DNA from: Begonia masoniana
Taxonomy: Eukaryota; Streptophyta; Magnoliopsida; Cucurbitales; Begoniaceae
Assembly (NCBI GenBank): GCA_022432975.1
Contig: CM039509.1
Coordinates: 1,977,982-2,041,981, forward strand
DNA length: 64,000 nucleotides
Reading direction: 5' to 3'
Within the stretch, counting starts at the first letter, position 1. Each line of letters starts with the position of its first letter. The notes below the pieces were generated by a model. That model worked only from the letters and a program-made list of their open reading frames with translations. It made no database searches and was not told the origin of the DNA. Of this stretch, positions 1-12,425 are shown piece by piece. A program made the position numbers and the translations under genes.

Positions 1-110
1 GAGCACCTAAAACATATCTCTCAAATAAGAGTGTAGCGGAAAGAGTTCAACACATAAAGACGCACTGAGATATATATTATACATACATATACAAAGATCG
101 AAAGAGATGG

Positions 111-114
<4 letters not shown>

Positions 115-181
<67 letters not shown>
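115..181. repeat. (GA)n microsatellite
   Basis: This is an uninterrupted GA dinucleotide run of about 65 bases. The corresponding place in the second copy of the duplication, near 3940, has only about six GA units, so the run expanded or contracted after the duplication. The Arg-Glu repeat reading frame over it is an artefact. Confidence 0.95.
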
Positions 182-185
<4 letters not shown>

Positions 186-717
186 CTGTAAGCTGCGGAG
201 GTCGGGCAAAAAGGAGAAGAGAGGTGACGCGAAAGGATGAGACGGGAAAAGAGCAAATAAGGACGGCGGCTAGGGGAAATAATAGGTCGAAGAGAAGGTT
301 AGCCGGTCACGAAGACCTTGTCACCATATATTTTTTGCGTGTAGTTCGGTTCGGTTCGGTTCAGCCGTATAAAAGAGAAAATAAGTCAAGTGCTCCCTCG
401 ATTCTTTTTCTGTTTTTTTAATACTAGTTGGATCCAAGGGGTTAGTGTGATATGCATGCGTTTTGTTTGACGCGTGTCATTATACTAAACTACATAAAAT
501 ATAAAATATTGACTTTTAAAAAAATATTGCACAACTTTAATTAATCGTATGATACGTGTCACTATAACACACTCAGTGAGAGATAGATTTTTTTTATTAT
601 TCATAAATAATGTAAAAAAAGTTAAACATATGACATGTGTTATTACCGTATCTTACGAAAAATTACATGTTCAGTTTTTAATATTATTAACGCTACCAAG
701 AATATCATAAGTATATA

Positions 718-3425
718 TGTGACGGCCCACGACCGAACCTGATCGGGGTCCGGGATCGGAGCCATCACTCCGGGATAGTTGACAGAAAACGGTGACTATT
801 TTTTTTTAACATAAACAGGATGAACTTATAGAAGTAAACTTATAAACTTTTCAGAGGAAGGGAAAAACATCCCCTGTATCCGAAAGCTAAACTGGAAAAC
901 ACCATAAACATATTTACAATCGGAAAGAAGAACAAATAATAGAAGAAGATCGAGGCAGAAAATAGAGGGTGGAGTCGGAAGACTTAGGTGAAAAGCTGGC
1001 GGAAGACTTGGTTTAAAACTGGGCAGAAGACTTGAATGACGTCAGCCGGAAGATGTAAATGCAAAGACAAAAGCGGAGATGACGTCAGGCGGAAGATTAG
1101 AGCTATCGGTGGATTCAGATACGACAAAAGACGAACAGTATTCAGCGGAAGAGGCTGAGTAAAACTGGACATAAGGGGTGGTGACGTCAGCCGGAAGATG
1201 GGTGACGTCAGCCGGAAGACACGGACAGTAACTGAGATCGGATGAGGAGATGACGTCAGCCGGAAGATGGATGACGTCAACCGGAAGATATAAGCATTAT
1301 ACTGGCGGAAAAAACTAGGATGACGTCAGCCGGAAGACATAATTACACTCGCGGAAGACTTGGGTGACGTCAGCCGGAAGACGGAGTTTTAAACTGGGCG
1401 GAAGACTTATGCTGACATCAGCCGGAGGACATAAATACACTGGGCGGATGACTTTGATGACGTCAGCCGGAAGACATAGTTTTAAAGGCAAAATTTACAA
1501 CTTTTACAGGGAGACATACGGGCAGAGAACATCAAACAGAAGACATAAGGGTTTCAGACCTTTAAAACCCGATTCAAAATACGATTTTTGAATCACACTT
1601 TGCAGATGACAGATCTCACTAACAGATTTAAGAAAAACAGACTACATGGATAACTCTAAAATTCGAGACCATCCATGCAAATCTTAAAACAGGAAAATAT
1701 TCTAAAACATTTCAGAACATTCAGAACATGAGTTCAACTGTCAAATACAGCAATTTTGAAAACTTTGACACAGAATCTATACAGTATTTCAGTGAGACAT
1801 ACTTTAAAATTGACAGGTTCAAGGAAATAAATTACATGGACAGTTCCAAAACCAGAATTCATCCATGCATGAACTAATAGAAACATTCCAAACAAATTTC
1901 AGAATACTTTAGAATATAAACTTAACTGTCAAATACAGTGGTTTCAAAAACTTAAACATCAAACCTATACATTGTTTTAAAATCTGAAGATCAGTACAGA
2001 ACATAACATATACTTGCACAATTTCTTCAGAAGAAGAGTTTTACAACCAAACCAGGACTTCTAGAAGACTTTACAGATATAAACAATTCAGAAAATTTAA
2101 ACCTCAGATCAGAAACATGTCTGGCTGCAGCAACCACCCCGAGAGCTCGAATCACCAACCACCTAATGATCAGACTGAGGCACAAAGTCCTCATTCTCGT
2201 GTTCAGTACCTACATCAGAGAGTTCACCTATGAGTCTAAAACTCAGTAAGAACATAATAGACATGTAGTGATGCAAAATGTTATGCATGCGGTTTTCAGA
2301 AATACAGTGTCAGTACAGAACATTACGTTTAAGTGGCAGATGGGTATAAGTGGGGCTTATAGGGGAACTGGCAAACAGAGGGTGCACTATCAGGCACAGC
2401 AGATTTTCAGACTCCCAGGGAGGGATAAAACCAAAGGATCCTTGCTAGGGACAATTTATTTTCAGATTCCCAGGGAGGGATAAAACCAGAGGGCCAGTCC
2501 CTGTCCCGCACTTAACCAGTACATTACAGACAGTAAGATTTTATCTTTATTACCTTCAAAACCGTGTACAGAAAACAGTTTTGCATGAACTTTCAGAAAA
2601 TCGTGTATGTATGGACATTTACAGTGCTTACAGTTGATACAGCAGAGAACAAGAAGATGAAACAACAGAAACCTGAACAGAAACCACATAACTTAACTCT
2701 AACCCTTCTACCCGAAACCAGCCAACAGAATGAAAAACCTAGTACCTCCGAGATGTAGGGCCTTAAGGGCCAGCCTACGGGTATGAACTTACCTGTTTTT
2801 CCTAGATGCGGTTAGCTGGAAGGTCTCGGAAATGCTCGAACCTGTTTGCTGCAATGTAGTGAAATTAAACAAGCTGCAAATGATAACAAATAACTTGTAG
2901 AATATGCAGCAAGCTCATTTCAACTCTTAAGGAAAACACACTAACATATTTTCATCTAAAACAGTGAGTTTTCACATAAATAATAACCCTAAACCCCAGT
3001 GAAAACTGGCTTTAATCTTGTTCAAAATCAATAACTTCCGTAGATGATTACCTTGGTTGAAGGAAACAGAAGAAAGACTAGAAAACAAAGTGTTGGTGCT
3101 TTGTCAAATCGCCAGGAAGAGAGAACAAAGAGCAGTGGGAAGAAACAGATAAGAGGTGAGGGTTTCACGTAGGAGGAAGAACTTAGCTTCTTCATCAAGT
3201 CGCCAGATGTCACTCAACCATTGACTATCTCCCACCAACCCTAATTTCTCTCCAATTTGCCCTTCCATGCATTTTAAACTTAATGTTTTGTTTAGTTACA
3301 CATTAGTTTAGTTCTCAACAATTATTCCAACAGTTCCACCAAAATACTCATTTGTATTAATATAATATTAATCCCGATCAAATGATTCGGGAAAACTATT
3401 ACATGGCAAAATGTCGGGTGTTACA
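718..3425 (-). mobile_element. Solo LTR-like retroelement insertion, 2,708 bp, with TSD
   Basis: On the minus strand the insert starts TGTAACACCC and ends GGGCCGTCACA, the TG...CA form of an LTR. It is flanked by the 5-bp duplication ATATA at 713-717 and 3426-3430. The uninterrupted second copy of the surrounding duplication, near 4477-4485, shows the empty site, so both ends are fixed to the base. No gag, pol, primer-binding site or internal LTR pair was seen, which fits a long solo LTR of a Ty3/gypsy-type element or a large non-coding derivative. It contains an array of TGACGTCA-bearing repeats at 1036-1475. Short open frames inside, such as 2268-2758 and 3028-3213, show no recognisable protein. 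Confidence 0.82.
1036..1475. repeat. Degenerate repeat array carrying TGACGTCA palindromes
   Basis: Short units of the form TGACGTCAGCCGGAAGA recur roughly every 11-60 bp, with starts near 1038, 1080, 1192, 1203, 1252, 1272, 1321, 1365, 1412 and 1457. Most hold the exact palindrome TGACGTCA; the unit near 1412 has TGACATCA. TGACGTCA is the core recognised by plant bZIP factors of the TGA/as-1 type. Spacing is irregular, so this is not a simple satellite. Lying inside the LTR, it may be an enhancer of the element, which is inference. Confidence 0.8.
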
Positions 3426-3823
3426 ATATAATACATCTAATATGTGTCATTATAATAAACTAAAAAAAAATGAATAGTCACGATTCTTCAAAAGTGTTAT
3501 AGAAAAAAAGTAATTCAAACAAATGACATATATCATTATAATTCATAATACAAATACGAATAGTCATTCAGACATATATTTGATAAAAACAAAAAAATTA
3601 TCATATATATGGATGAAAAAGTAAAATGTATTAATATATTATATTTGAAGGTTTAAAATAGTAATTGACAAAATAATATTAAAATAAATGAAAAGATTAA
3701 AAGTAAAGAAAAAGATCCATAAAAAAAAAAAATCAAAAAAATAAAATATTATATTTAAAGGTTAAATTGGTAAATTACAAAATAAGAATAAAATAACGTG
3801 AAAGAAAATAAAAAGGTAAGAAT

Positions 3824-4860
3824 GAGCACCTAAAACATATCTCTCAAATAAGAGTGTAGCGGAAAGAGTTCAACACATAAAGACGCACCGAGATATATAT
3901 TATACATACATATACAGAGATCGAAAGAGATGGAGATGCAGAGAGAGAGAGTACCTGTAAGCTGCGGAGGTCGGGCAAAAAGGAGAAGAGAGGTGACGCG
4001 AAAGGATGAGACGGGAAAAGAGCAAATAAGGACGGCGGCTAGGGGAAATAATAGGTCGAACAGAAGGTTAGCCGATCACGAAGACCTTGTCACCAGATAT
4101 TTTTTGCGTGCGGTTCGGTTCGGTTCAACCGTATAAAAGAGAAAAGAAGTCAAGTGCTCCCTCGATTCTTTTTTTGTTTTTTTAATTCTAGTTGGATCCA
4201 AGGGGCAAGTGTGATATGCATGCGTTTTGTTTGACACGTGTCATTATAGTAAACTACATAAAATATAAAATATTGACTTTTAAAAAAATATTGCACAACT
4301 TTAATTAATCGTATGATACGTGTCACTATAACACACTCAGTGAGAGATAGATTTTTTTTATTATTCATAAATAATGTAAAAAAAGTTAAACATATGACAT
4401 GTGTTATTACAGTATCTTACGAAAAATTACATGTTCAGTTTTTAATATTATTAACGCTACCAAGAATATCATAAGTGTATAATACATCTAATATGTGTCA
4501 TTATAATAAACTAAAAAAAATGAATAGTCACGATTCTTCAAAAGTGTTATAGAAAAAAAGTAATTCAAACAAATGACATATATCATTATAATTCATAATA
4601 CAAATACGAATAGTCATTTAGACATGTATTTGATAAAAACAAAAAAAATATAATATATATGGATGAAAAAGTAAAATGTATTAATATATTATATTTGAAG
4701 GTTTAAAATAGTAATTGACAAAATAATATTAAAATAAATGAAAAGATTAAAAGTAAATAAAAAGATCCATAAAAAAAATTCAAAAAATAAAATATTATAT
4801 TTAAAGGTTAAATTGGTAAATTACAAAATAAGAATAAAATAAACGAAAAAGAAAATAAAA
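3824..4860. repeat. Tandem duplication, copy 2 (uninterrupted)
   Basis: This is the right copy of the duplicated unit. It holds the same GGTTC-rich block, the same ACACGTGTCA-like and AT-rich segments, and an intact junction where copy 1 carries the LTR. It has a much shorter GA run. Open frames in it, for example at 3930-4136, mirror those of copy 1 and are not credible genes. Confidence 0.85.
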
Positions 4861-5540
4861 CAAAAAACAAATTGGATAAACACAAAAACTATTATAGAAT
4901 TAAAAAAATCATTAGAAGAAAATAAGAAAACTTAAACTAAAAACCGAACCTAACCTTGATCTCTCATGAGTGTGGCTTTTTAAAAAACGAATTAAAGAGG
5001 TCAAATCGAATTGTTTTGATTAGGTCTATACTAACATCAACTGCATGAATACTTCCGTAATGTATTTTTATATTGGGTAAAGTACAATTTAGATCTAAAA
5101 CTATGGTGAAAATAACAATTTTTACTGTAAACTTTGATAATGGCAAAAAACAACCGTAATATATGGATAATGGGCAATTCGCCCCCTACTGTGTCATTTT
5201 TTGTTAAAATAACATGTTTTCGTCACGTGCTCTATTTTACTACCTGATATGCCCATCACCCTCACTCTCTTTCTCTCTCCTTCTCTCATTCTCTTTCTCT
5301 CGTCTTCCTCCTCCACACTTGGTTTCTAGAACCCTTCAACTCGCTCCTATCATACTCGCAAGTCATTTTGAAGACCCAGAACTTCAATTTGCCGAGCTAC
5401 TTTTTCTTTTCAGCCAAAACCATTTAGCGAGAATGTTAGATTTAATTAGAATTATTGAATCCCTAAAATAAACGAAAATTTAATTCTCAATCTTCACGTT
5501 AGAAATTCTACAAGCAAATCAATAAAGCGAGAAGGACGTA
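4861..5540. other. AT-rich intergenic DNA, no gene recognised
   Basis: This is AT-rich sequence with a pyrimidine-rich stretch near 5255-5320. A short frame at 5214-5471 has a low-complexity Ser/Leu/Phe-rich start and no recognisable domain. I see no supportable gene. Confidence 0.5.
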
Positions 5541-5951
5541 TGTGACAACTCCTCTTTCAACGACCACTGTGAGGACCACCCATTCTCCGCGGATCCTGGG
5601 GCTGACCTGGGCCGGAGGTGGGTAAAGCTCCGCGGATCCTGGGGCTGACCTGGGCCGGAGGGTTCTATCGTTGAAGGAGGGGCCGTTACGAACCCACATC
5701 GCTTGGGGAAGTACATGGAAATGAAACATATGTAAGAGATCCCTCCCATGATAGTAAGACGCGTTTTGGAGCTCAATTGACAACGGATCCCATAAGAACT
5801 CCGAAGTTAAGTGGGCTTCGGCGAGAGTAATTCCAGGTTGGGTGACCTTCCGGGAAGTGCTCTCGCCAAACAAAGCCGTGAGGGGACGATATTGGGCTGC
5901 GGCCCAATCCCCAGAGCGGACAATATCTTGCTGGGAAACGGGGTCGTTACA
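5541..5951 (+). mobile_element. Cassandra-type solo LTR containing 5S rRNA-derived sequence
   Basis: The element runs from TGTGACAACT to GGTCGTTACA and is flanked by the 5-bp duplication ACGTA at 5536-5540 and 5952-5956. At 411 bp it is slightly long for a Cassandra TRIM LTR, partly because a 43-bp stretch is duplicated inside it (starts at 5585 and 5628). Positions 5785-5865 match the 3' two-thirds of plant 5S rRNA, including the A-box region (GAAGTTAAG) and the C-box region (GGTTGGGTGACC). No second LTR or internal domain is present, so it is a solo LTR left by recombination. Cassandra elements are known to carry 5S promoter boxes in their LTRs. Confidence 0.9.
5785..5865 (+). other. 5S rRNA-derived block within the Cassandra LTR
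   Basis: The segment begins GGATCCCATAAGAACTCCG and continues through recognisable A-box, intermediate and C-box regions of a 5S gene, with several substitutions. It lacks the first 25-30 bases and the normal 3' end of 5S rRNA, so it is a captured RNA polymerase III promoter region and not a 5S rRNA gene. Confidence 0.85.
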
Positions 5952-5956
5952 ACGTA

Positions 5957-8660
5957 CCTGGATCCATTATCTGAATGTAAAATATCGTAAATAGGGTACA
6001 TAGATCTTCCGATTCGACAATCGCTCTCTAGAATGATGGCAGTTCCAATGAGACAAAGAGTTCAATTGTAAATCGGGGAACATAACCTTATATTTAACTT
6101 AATTTGGTAATTTATTATTCGCACAAATTGGTAAATTACCCCTAATGTCTCTACACATTATAATACAACCATATCATATTTAATATACTTCAAAGTCCGT
6201 TTAAATCATATTAAATCACTTTAATGTGGACTTAAACCTGATGATAACATAATGTATAATTTATAGTTTGACAATTTAGATCCAAATATAATTATAAGCT
6301 CTTATAATTCTAACAATCTCCCACTTGGATCAAATCATAAACTAATATGTTATACATTATAACATCATCCTTATGATATCAAATTTTGTTATCATCTTAA
6401 CAGAGTATACTCAAATAATCTCATTCATTAATTATATCAAATGCAGGACCAACGCGACTTTCGTCACAATTATCGTAACTAAACCTATCAATGATCACAA
6501 ATATCAACATAATCAAATGACACAAATCAAATATGAATGTATAGCATGGAAATTACATGTAATGTGATTTAACATGTCTATTTCCAAATGGTCCAACCAA
6601 AATTTTATTGAAATCATTAAAACTCAAATGCCAAAGTAAATGAATGAAAACTAAAAAAAATATTTGGAAAACGTTCATAAAATACGTACAACATGCGTCG
6701 AAAAAAGTCGGATTAAACATATCCGAAAAAGAAAATTAAAAAAAAAAAACAATGGGACAGGGTCGACATATAACACGGCTTAACAGCATCAAGGTTTGAC
6801 ACCCCCCATAGTTCGTTGAGATATGGCAGCAATTAGAGTAACAGGGCTCCCACGGCCAATAAGCCAGTGAAAGATCTTCATTTTTTTCATGTTATGTTTT
6901 TTTTAAGGTAAACTATAATTTAGACTATTAACATTTGAAGTCAATTTATTATTTTTTTTCACAACTTATACCTTCACCTTTCAATTATCAATAATGCAAA
7001 TTTTACCGCTAATTTATCTGATAAATTCAATACGTATATATGTTTTATTTAATCATATGTTTTTTCATAATTTCAAACTCTCCAAGTTATTTTTAACTCG
7101 ATTCCAAACTTTGTCGACAAATCAACGCTTCAAAGGAGAATATCATCGTGGAAACAAAAAGAAGTTTGTCTTGCTTTCATTGCAAAACTTCTCCTCATTG
7201 TATAGAAGATTTTAGGGAGTTTCTCAAAAAATGTAAAATTCATCAAATACATGAATTAGGTATACCTAACTAATGCATTAATTAATCTTTGTCATCACCA
7301 CGTAATTCACACATGGATGAGTGGACAATACAATAATAAAGAGAATTGAAAATCATCATGCGTTATAAATTGTAGCAAAAGATTTAGAATACGTTGTTAG
7401 TGGATTCAAGCACACGTTAAAGTCCGTAACCTATCAAATATCAGTTAAACAATAATTTCGAAAAATATTTTCAAAATTGTCGCGCATGTGGTTTAATGAT
7501 TATTGACAAAATTTTGGAACATGATTGTTGAGGTAACTCACGTTGCAATGACAGAATGGAAAAACGGAAATTGGACATCAAAAAATTTGGTGAAAAACCC
7601 GGAGAGATAAAAAAAAAATCGACAATTCAGGTCTTTAACGGGGTTTGTTTTTTTCCATTCTCAGTCGTACTTAATAGAGAGTGATTTGCCGCGTGTTTAA
7701 TTCGAGTCTTAATATGGTTTGGGTGGAGGACTGACACCATTATTCGGTTCGTTTCTGTCAATTTTTTCCATTCTCAATTCGTACAATTGTAAAAACCCGA
7801 CCAAACTTCATAATTTGACACGGTTCTACCAGTTTTGCATACCCCTAGTCCCGAGAGAAGGAAAATGTAAGGGTCATTGTGTGGAAATGACCTGTACATT
7901 TAACAAATGAAATTATTGATCATAGAAAACGATAAACAATTACACATTATTGTGTGTGAGGTTTGGCAATTCAACTCATGCGACAAATAATAGACAATAA
8001 GATATAGTATGGTGGGCCCCCCACCAATTATTTTAAGTTCCCTATTTCATCCACGTTTACCATGGTATAGTCAACCCTAACCCAATTAAAAAAATAGAAT
8101 ATTCCATTATTCCACTTTGGGAACACCGAAGGGTATAATAGTAATTTCTCAATTTGACCCTCCTACACCCATGAAATTGACATTTTTTTTATCAAATTTA
8201 TTAAAATATTTGTTACGTGTCAAACAATAATTTTTATAATTAAGGTGTAATTTACGTGATAAATCATAAATAGTTAATTTTTTATATTAATTGTACTAAT
8301 TATCGTTTGACATGCCAACGAATATTTTAAGAGAATAGACTAAAAGAATAAACCTAGCAGTATTTTTTTTTTCGTCTATTAAACGTGTCGTGTACATAAG
8401 CAATTACAGATTACAGACGAGAAAAATAAAATAAGATCGTTAAGTCAAGACTCTTTTTAAGTTAAACTTGTTCCAACTCGGTTCGTGTAGTTCGTTTAAT
8501 TAATTGAGTCGGTTTGACGGGTTAATTTGGCGAACCGAGAAAGTCGAGGAAAGTCGTAGTAAGGGTAAAAAGGGCATCACAACTAAAAGAAAAAAGACCG
8601 GTTGGTTTGCTTAACTTCCCCGAGTTAACTACTACTCTCCCTCCCTGCTCTGCTGGAGCC
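5957..8660. other. Intergenic, AT-rich; no gene recognised
   Basis: There are no frames with recognisable domains. The motif TCTCCCACTTGG near 6320 resembles text often found in degraded plant retroelements. The short frames at 6373-6567, 6994-7215 and 7719-7910 show no family features. The last few hundred bases, from about 8520, should hold the promoter of the LEA-like gene. Confidence 0.5.
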
Positions 8661-8667
8661 ACACCTC

Positions 8668-8675
8668 TATTTAAA
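8668..8675 (+). promoter_or_regulatory. Candidate TATA element for the LEA-like gene
   Basis: TATTTAAA lies 85 bp before the ATG at 8753. It is followed by a leader with a short (GAA)n run at about 8706-8724. Position and context fit a core promoter, but this is inferred by eye only. Confidence 0.45.
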
Positions 8676-8752
8676 CATCGAGCTTGAGCTTCAGCTGATA
8701 CAGGAAGAAGAAGAAGAAGAAGAAGCGCCATTGTTCTTCTTTCTCTCTTTTT

Positions 8753-10553
8753 ATGGCCCCCGTCTCCAAGATCACTGCCCTCTCTCTCAGGAAACCGCTC
8801 CTCTCCCAGATCTGGGCTCGGCATCATCCCCTTCCTCTCGCCCTCCCCATTTTCAGGTACTCTCTTCCTACACTTCCCTCTGGTTCTGGATAATTTTATG
8901 CTTTCTGTTCTGAATCTTTGCTGTGACTTATCATTGCATAATCGGCCGTCGTGTTATGGTTTTGTTTGGCAAAATTAATTAGAATGTTTTCTTACTGAAA
9001 CTGGATTGTTAAATTTCCCATTTCTCATTTCGAAAAGATTGGGAGGGATTCGATAATTGCTCTCGCTGAACGGAATATTCTTTCCTTATCAATCACTTTT
9101 GCTTTTTTCCGTATGTCCTTGTGACCTCGCTTGGGTCCTAGTCCTAACTGGTGAGTGGGGCTCCGATGATGACTCCCTCACATGCCTCTGCTCTTGCTTT
9201 TTTCATGGAGGGTTATTTTCGTAATTTCATATATTTCCTTTAATTTGATTTATCAAACGCTCTTTTGGTTTGGCTGCTCATGCCACCACACATTGGCATA
9301 GGTAGGAGTAAAAGTAGGCTCTTGTTCATCAATTTATCAAGAATTTCGACATTGGCAAGTATGATTATCCTCTAAACACGAGGAATGAACAATTTGTAGA
9401 ACTATTTATTCTAACACCTTGTAGAGTTGATCATTTAGATCTTCTAATTCATAGATATAGACTTGGATCTCGTGCCTATGCATGAGGATATTCCCAAAAC
9501 CCACAAAGAAAAAAAGAGGAAATGAGTTAAAAGACAGTTTATTTCTCATTGATGGTTGAGCTTTTTGGAGTCATTGAACAAGTGGGCTTTCTTGTATTTC
9601 CTTGTTCTTCAATCTGACTTCTCCAATGACCAGTCTCTTCTGGGTTCTCAATCCCCACCCATATATGTTTAGGCATCAATTAAACATGTATTTATGATTT
9701 CAATGCACCATTTTAATTGTCTTAAATGTCACACCTTCCTAAGTTTCCATTCATTTCCCTATCTTGCAATAGATCTTTGTAAAGTTCCCTTCCTTTGTCA
9801 GCTCATAATATTATAATGAGGCCTAAACCTACTTCCCATTGGGATTTTTGAGGGAGGGTAGGTGTTTTTTGGTACAAGGGAGTGTTGATATGAAGAATGA
9901 TACCCACCCCCTCACGACAACGGGTGGTTAGTTGTCACAATCTTGGCATGATTTTGATATTTTAGCGACCTGTGCGTTTAAGATTATTGTCTGTTTATAA
10001 ATCTAAGGTATTAGTTTAAAGTAACCAACATGATGTGTGTTACATGTGCATGAAATCGATATTTTTTATTACTTTATTTCATATTAAATTGTTTGCGAAT
10101 GGGTACCAACTGGATGGACTGATTAAAACATGTTTGTTGCATTTATTGAATGATGACTCCTCGTTGTAACACATTTGAGATTGAAAATGAACATTTCTAT
10201 GAACAAGGAAAGGATCCTTGCGGTGATTGATCGATCGATCGATCACGAAATGGGCTATTATTGACTGTTGATTTTGTGGGTGCAGGAGGAGTGTTCACGC
10301 ATCTGTCTACGAAAAGAACTTGGATGAGAAAATCCGCACGAGCTTCGTCCCAGATGAAGTGGCCAGACCCTTATCAGACAAGTACTGGGCTCCTCACCCA
10401 CAAACTGGGGTGTTTGGGCCCCAGTCGGAGCACACTCAGCACACGGCTGCTGAGGCCGGGGGTGGTAGCAAAAGCTCAGTCATGGAACAGAAGGCCTGGT
10501 TTCGACACACCGGCCTGGAGGACCTGGAGAAGCACCACCCTCACCTCCCATGA
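8753..10553 (+). CDS. Late embryogenesis abundant-like protein (At5g17165 family)
   Basis: Two exons, 8753-8856 and 10286-10553, joined at a phase-2 GT-AG intron, give 123 residues. The start is the ATG of MAPVSKITAL, giving a basic, Leu/Ser-rich N-terminus of about 35 residues that looks like an organelle, probably mitochondrial, targeting peptide. Across the junction the protein reads FRRSVHASVYEKNLDEKIR. Then come SFVPDEV, the family signature DKYWAPHPQTGVFGP and a His/Gly-rich disordered stretch. It ends with an acidic, proline-poor tail containing EQKAWFRHTGLEDLEKHH. This order matches the small plant LEA proteins typified by Arabidopsis At5g17165; their biochemical role is not established. 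The reading frame is intact. The 1.43-kb intron holds nothing recognisable. Confidence 0.82.
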
Positions 10554-12395
10554 CGAGGGTCGGCCGCACATGGACTATTATGTTTCTCCGTTAAGAACTC
10601 GTTGCTATTATAAATTACTACGCTGATGGTCGTGAATGTGAGTTAATTATGTCGTCGGCTAATGCTATCTTAATTTGATTTTTCCAATGTAGATGTGTTT
10701 GTAGTCCCTCTCTCTGCAATTCAAAATGGTTGAGCATCCTTTTGAACACACGACTAATTAGAGGTGGACATAACCGGACTTTAAAGCAAGTTTGGTGTTG
10801 TTCTTGAAAAATTAAGATCAGTTATGTGACAACACACAGAGTGTTTCGTGTGACACCAGTAATTAATGCAATGATGGACAATTATAAATATGCGAAAATA
10901 AATGAAACAAGAGGTAATTAATATGTTTAAACTAAATCTTAAATTTAAGATTTCAGTTATTGTTCGTGATTTCAGTTATTGTTCAAAAACTTAAAAACTC
11001 GTTAGATCACGGTTCAACTTGGTCTCGAAACCAAATCGAACTGCATCATGCCAACGCTTTTAAACTAGTTCGGTCTCGAAATCAAGTTGAATTGCGCAAT
11101 GTCGGGCCTATCATTTTCTTGATATATGAAAATTTAATTGGATCAAATTCAGTTTTATGAAGAAAAAAAATCAAAATTAGATCTCATTGATAAGTTTAAA
11201 TAGCTATTAAAGAATTATTTTACCCATTTAGCTTTAAACAAATATGGACTTAGTGTCTTTATTTTTCAAGGACTTAAATAATAAAATTTGTAATTAACAA
11301 TTTATTTTTGTATTCATGTGGAAACAATGATATAAGGCTATGGATTGTGATAAATCTATAAGAATAGCTATATTTGAATTCTAATTTTACCTTGTAATTC
11401 TTATTTTTGTACGTGGCACTCATCTATTGGCGCAATTATCACGATAGATTACAAATAATTGAAATAAATTATCAGTCGCACCAATCAACGAGTGACACGT
11501 GAGATAATAAGAATCGAGTGATAAAATTAGAAGATCAACGTAATATTAATATTTTAAAAATATAAAGATTAAAAAAAAACCTCAAACTATTAGATCGCGG
11601 ACAAAACAAACTTGAACTATATTTGTTAACAAAACAAAATTTAAACAATATAATATTAATAAGTCAACTCTCCAGGTGCGGTCGCCTGCATGTTAACTTC
11701 GGGCGACCACATTTTAACTTTGGGCGACCTTGTGGAAGACCGCTTGTAGGACCGTTATTGTCTAAGAGAGGGAGATGAATTAGACTTTTCTCTCGTAATC
11801 GAGTTTATTTACTACAATATAAATTACTAAGTTATTGTTTACTTATTCGAATTAAATAAAGAGAAAAGAAAAATATCGCCGTGATTTTTACGTGGTTAGG
11901 TCAACATTGCCAACGTCCACGCTTCAAGGATTCCACCCCTTGAAGATTCAATACTTCTCTTCCACAATAAATCTTGATTGGACTTCACGGGCGCCAATCA
12001 ACTGCCTTTTACACTTCGATTAATCTTCACGAGCATCAATCGTTGCCTTTACACTTTCTAGGTTGTAAGGAGAATAAATAAAATCTATACCATCTTGAAA
12101 GCTATATCTCAAGTTAAGATTTGGGAAAGTGTAGAAAACAAAAGAGTATTACACAGATTAAGCTCTTAAAAAAAAATATGCACAGCAAGCAGAGGTTCGC
12201 GTGTAGGAAAAAATTCAAAAAAGTTTTTTTCCAACTTCTAGTTCTTCTATTTATATGGTCTTCGTAACCATTCGGACGACTCCTTGAATCCGTACCAAAA
12301 TATGACTGTTACGTAAATAATATATCCGTTGAGATGTCGGCTTCGGTCGATGTTGCTTTTGGGCAGAGTCTCTGAAAGATTACGATTAGTTATGC

Positions 12396-12425
12396 GGTGT
12401 CACACAGGGTGTTACGTGTGACACC
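12396..12425. repeat. Perfect 10-bp inverted repeat (hairpin)
   Basis: GGTGTCACAC at 12396-12405 is the exact reverse complement of GTGTGACACC at 12416-12425, with a 10-base loop. Degraded relatives of the same text occur near 10826-10856 and 13303-13323. It may mark the end of a mobile element, but no target duplication was found. Confidence 0.7.

Larger units (their letters stand above)
1..3813. repeat. Tandem duplication, copy 1 (split by an LTR insertion)
   Basis: The stretches 1-717 and 3431-3813 together match 3824-4860 almost base for base, so this is the left copy of a direct duplication of at least 1.1 kb whose left end may lie outside the window. The copies differ by scattered substitutions and by the length of a GA microsatellite. 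No convincing protein is encoded. Read on the minus strand, the part around 185-300 looks like a C/T-rich transcript leader ending in a CAG|GTAC donor-like site. It might therefore be a duplicated promoter or first exon of a gene lying to the left, but that is a guess. Confidence 0.8.

Noticed and set aside
107..421. Arg-Glu repeat protein over the GA run
   Set aside because: It is created by the microsatellite and is not preserved in the second copy of the duplication.
5785..5865. A functional 5S rRNA gene
   Set aside because: The 5' third and the 3' end of 5S rRNA are missing and the block lies inside an LTR with target duplications, so it is the captured 5S part of Cassandra.
5508..5873. 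121-codon minus-strand frame
   Set aside because: It lies entirely within the Cassandra LTR.
8522..8827. 101-codon frame on the minus strand
   Set aside because: It overlaps the promoter and first exon of the LEA-like gene on the other strand and shows no family features.
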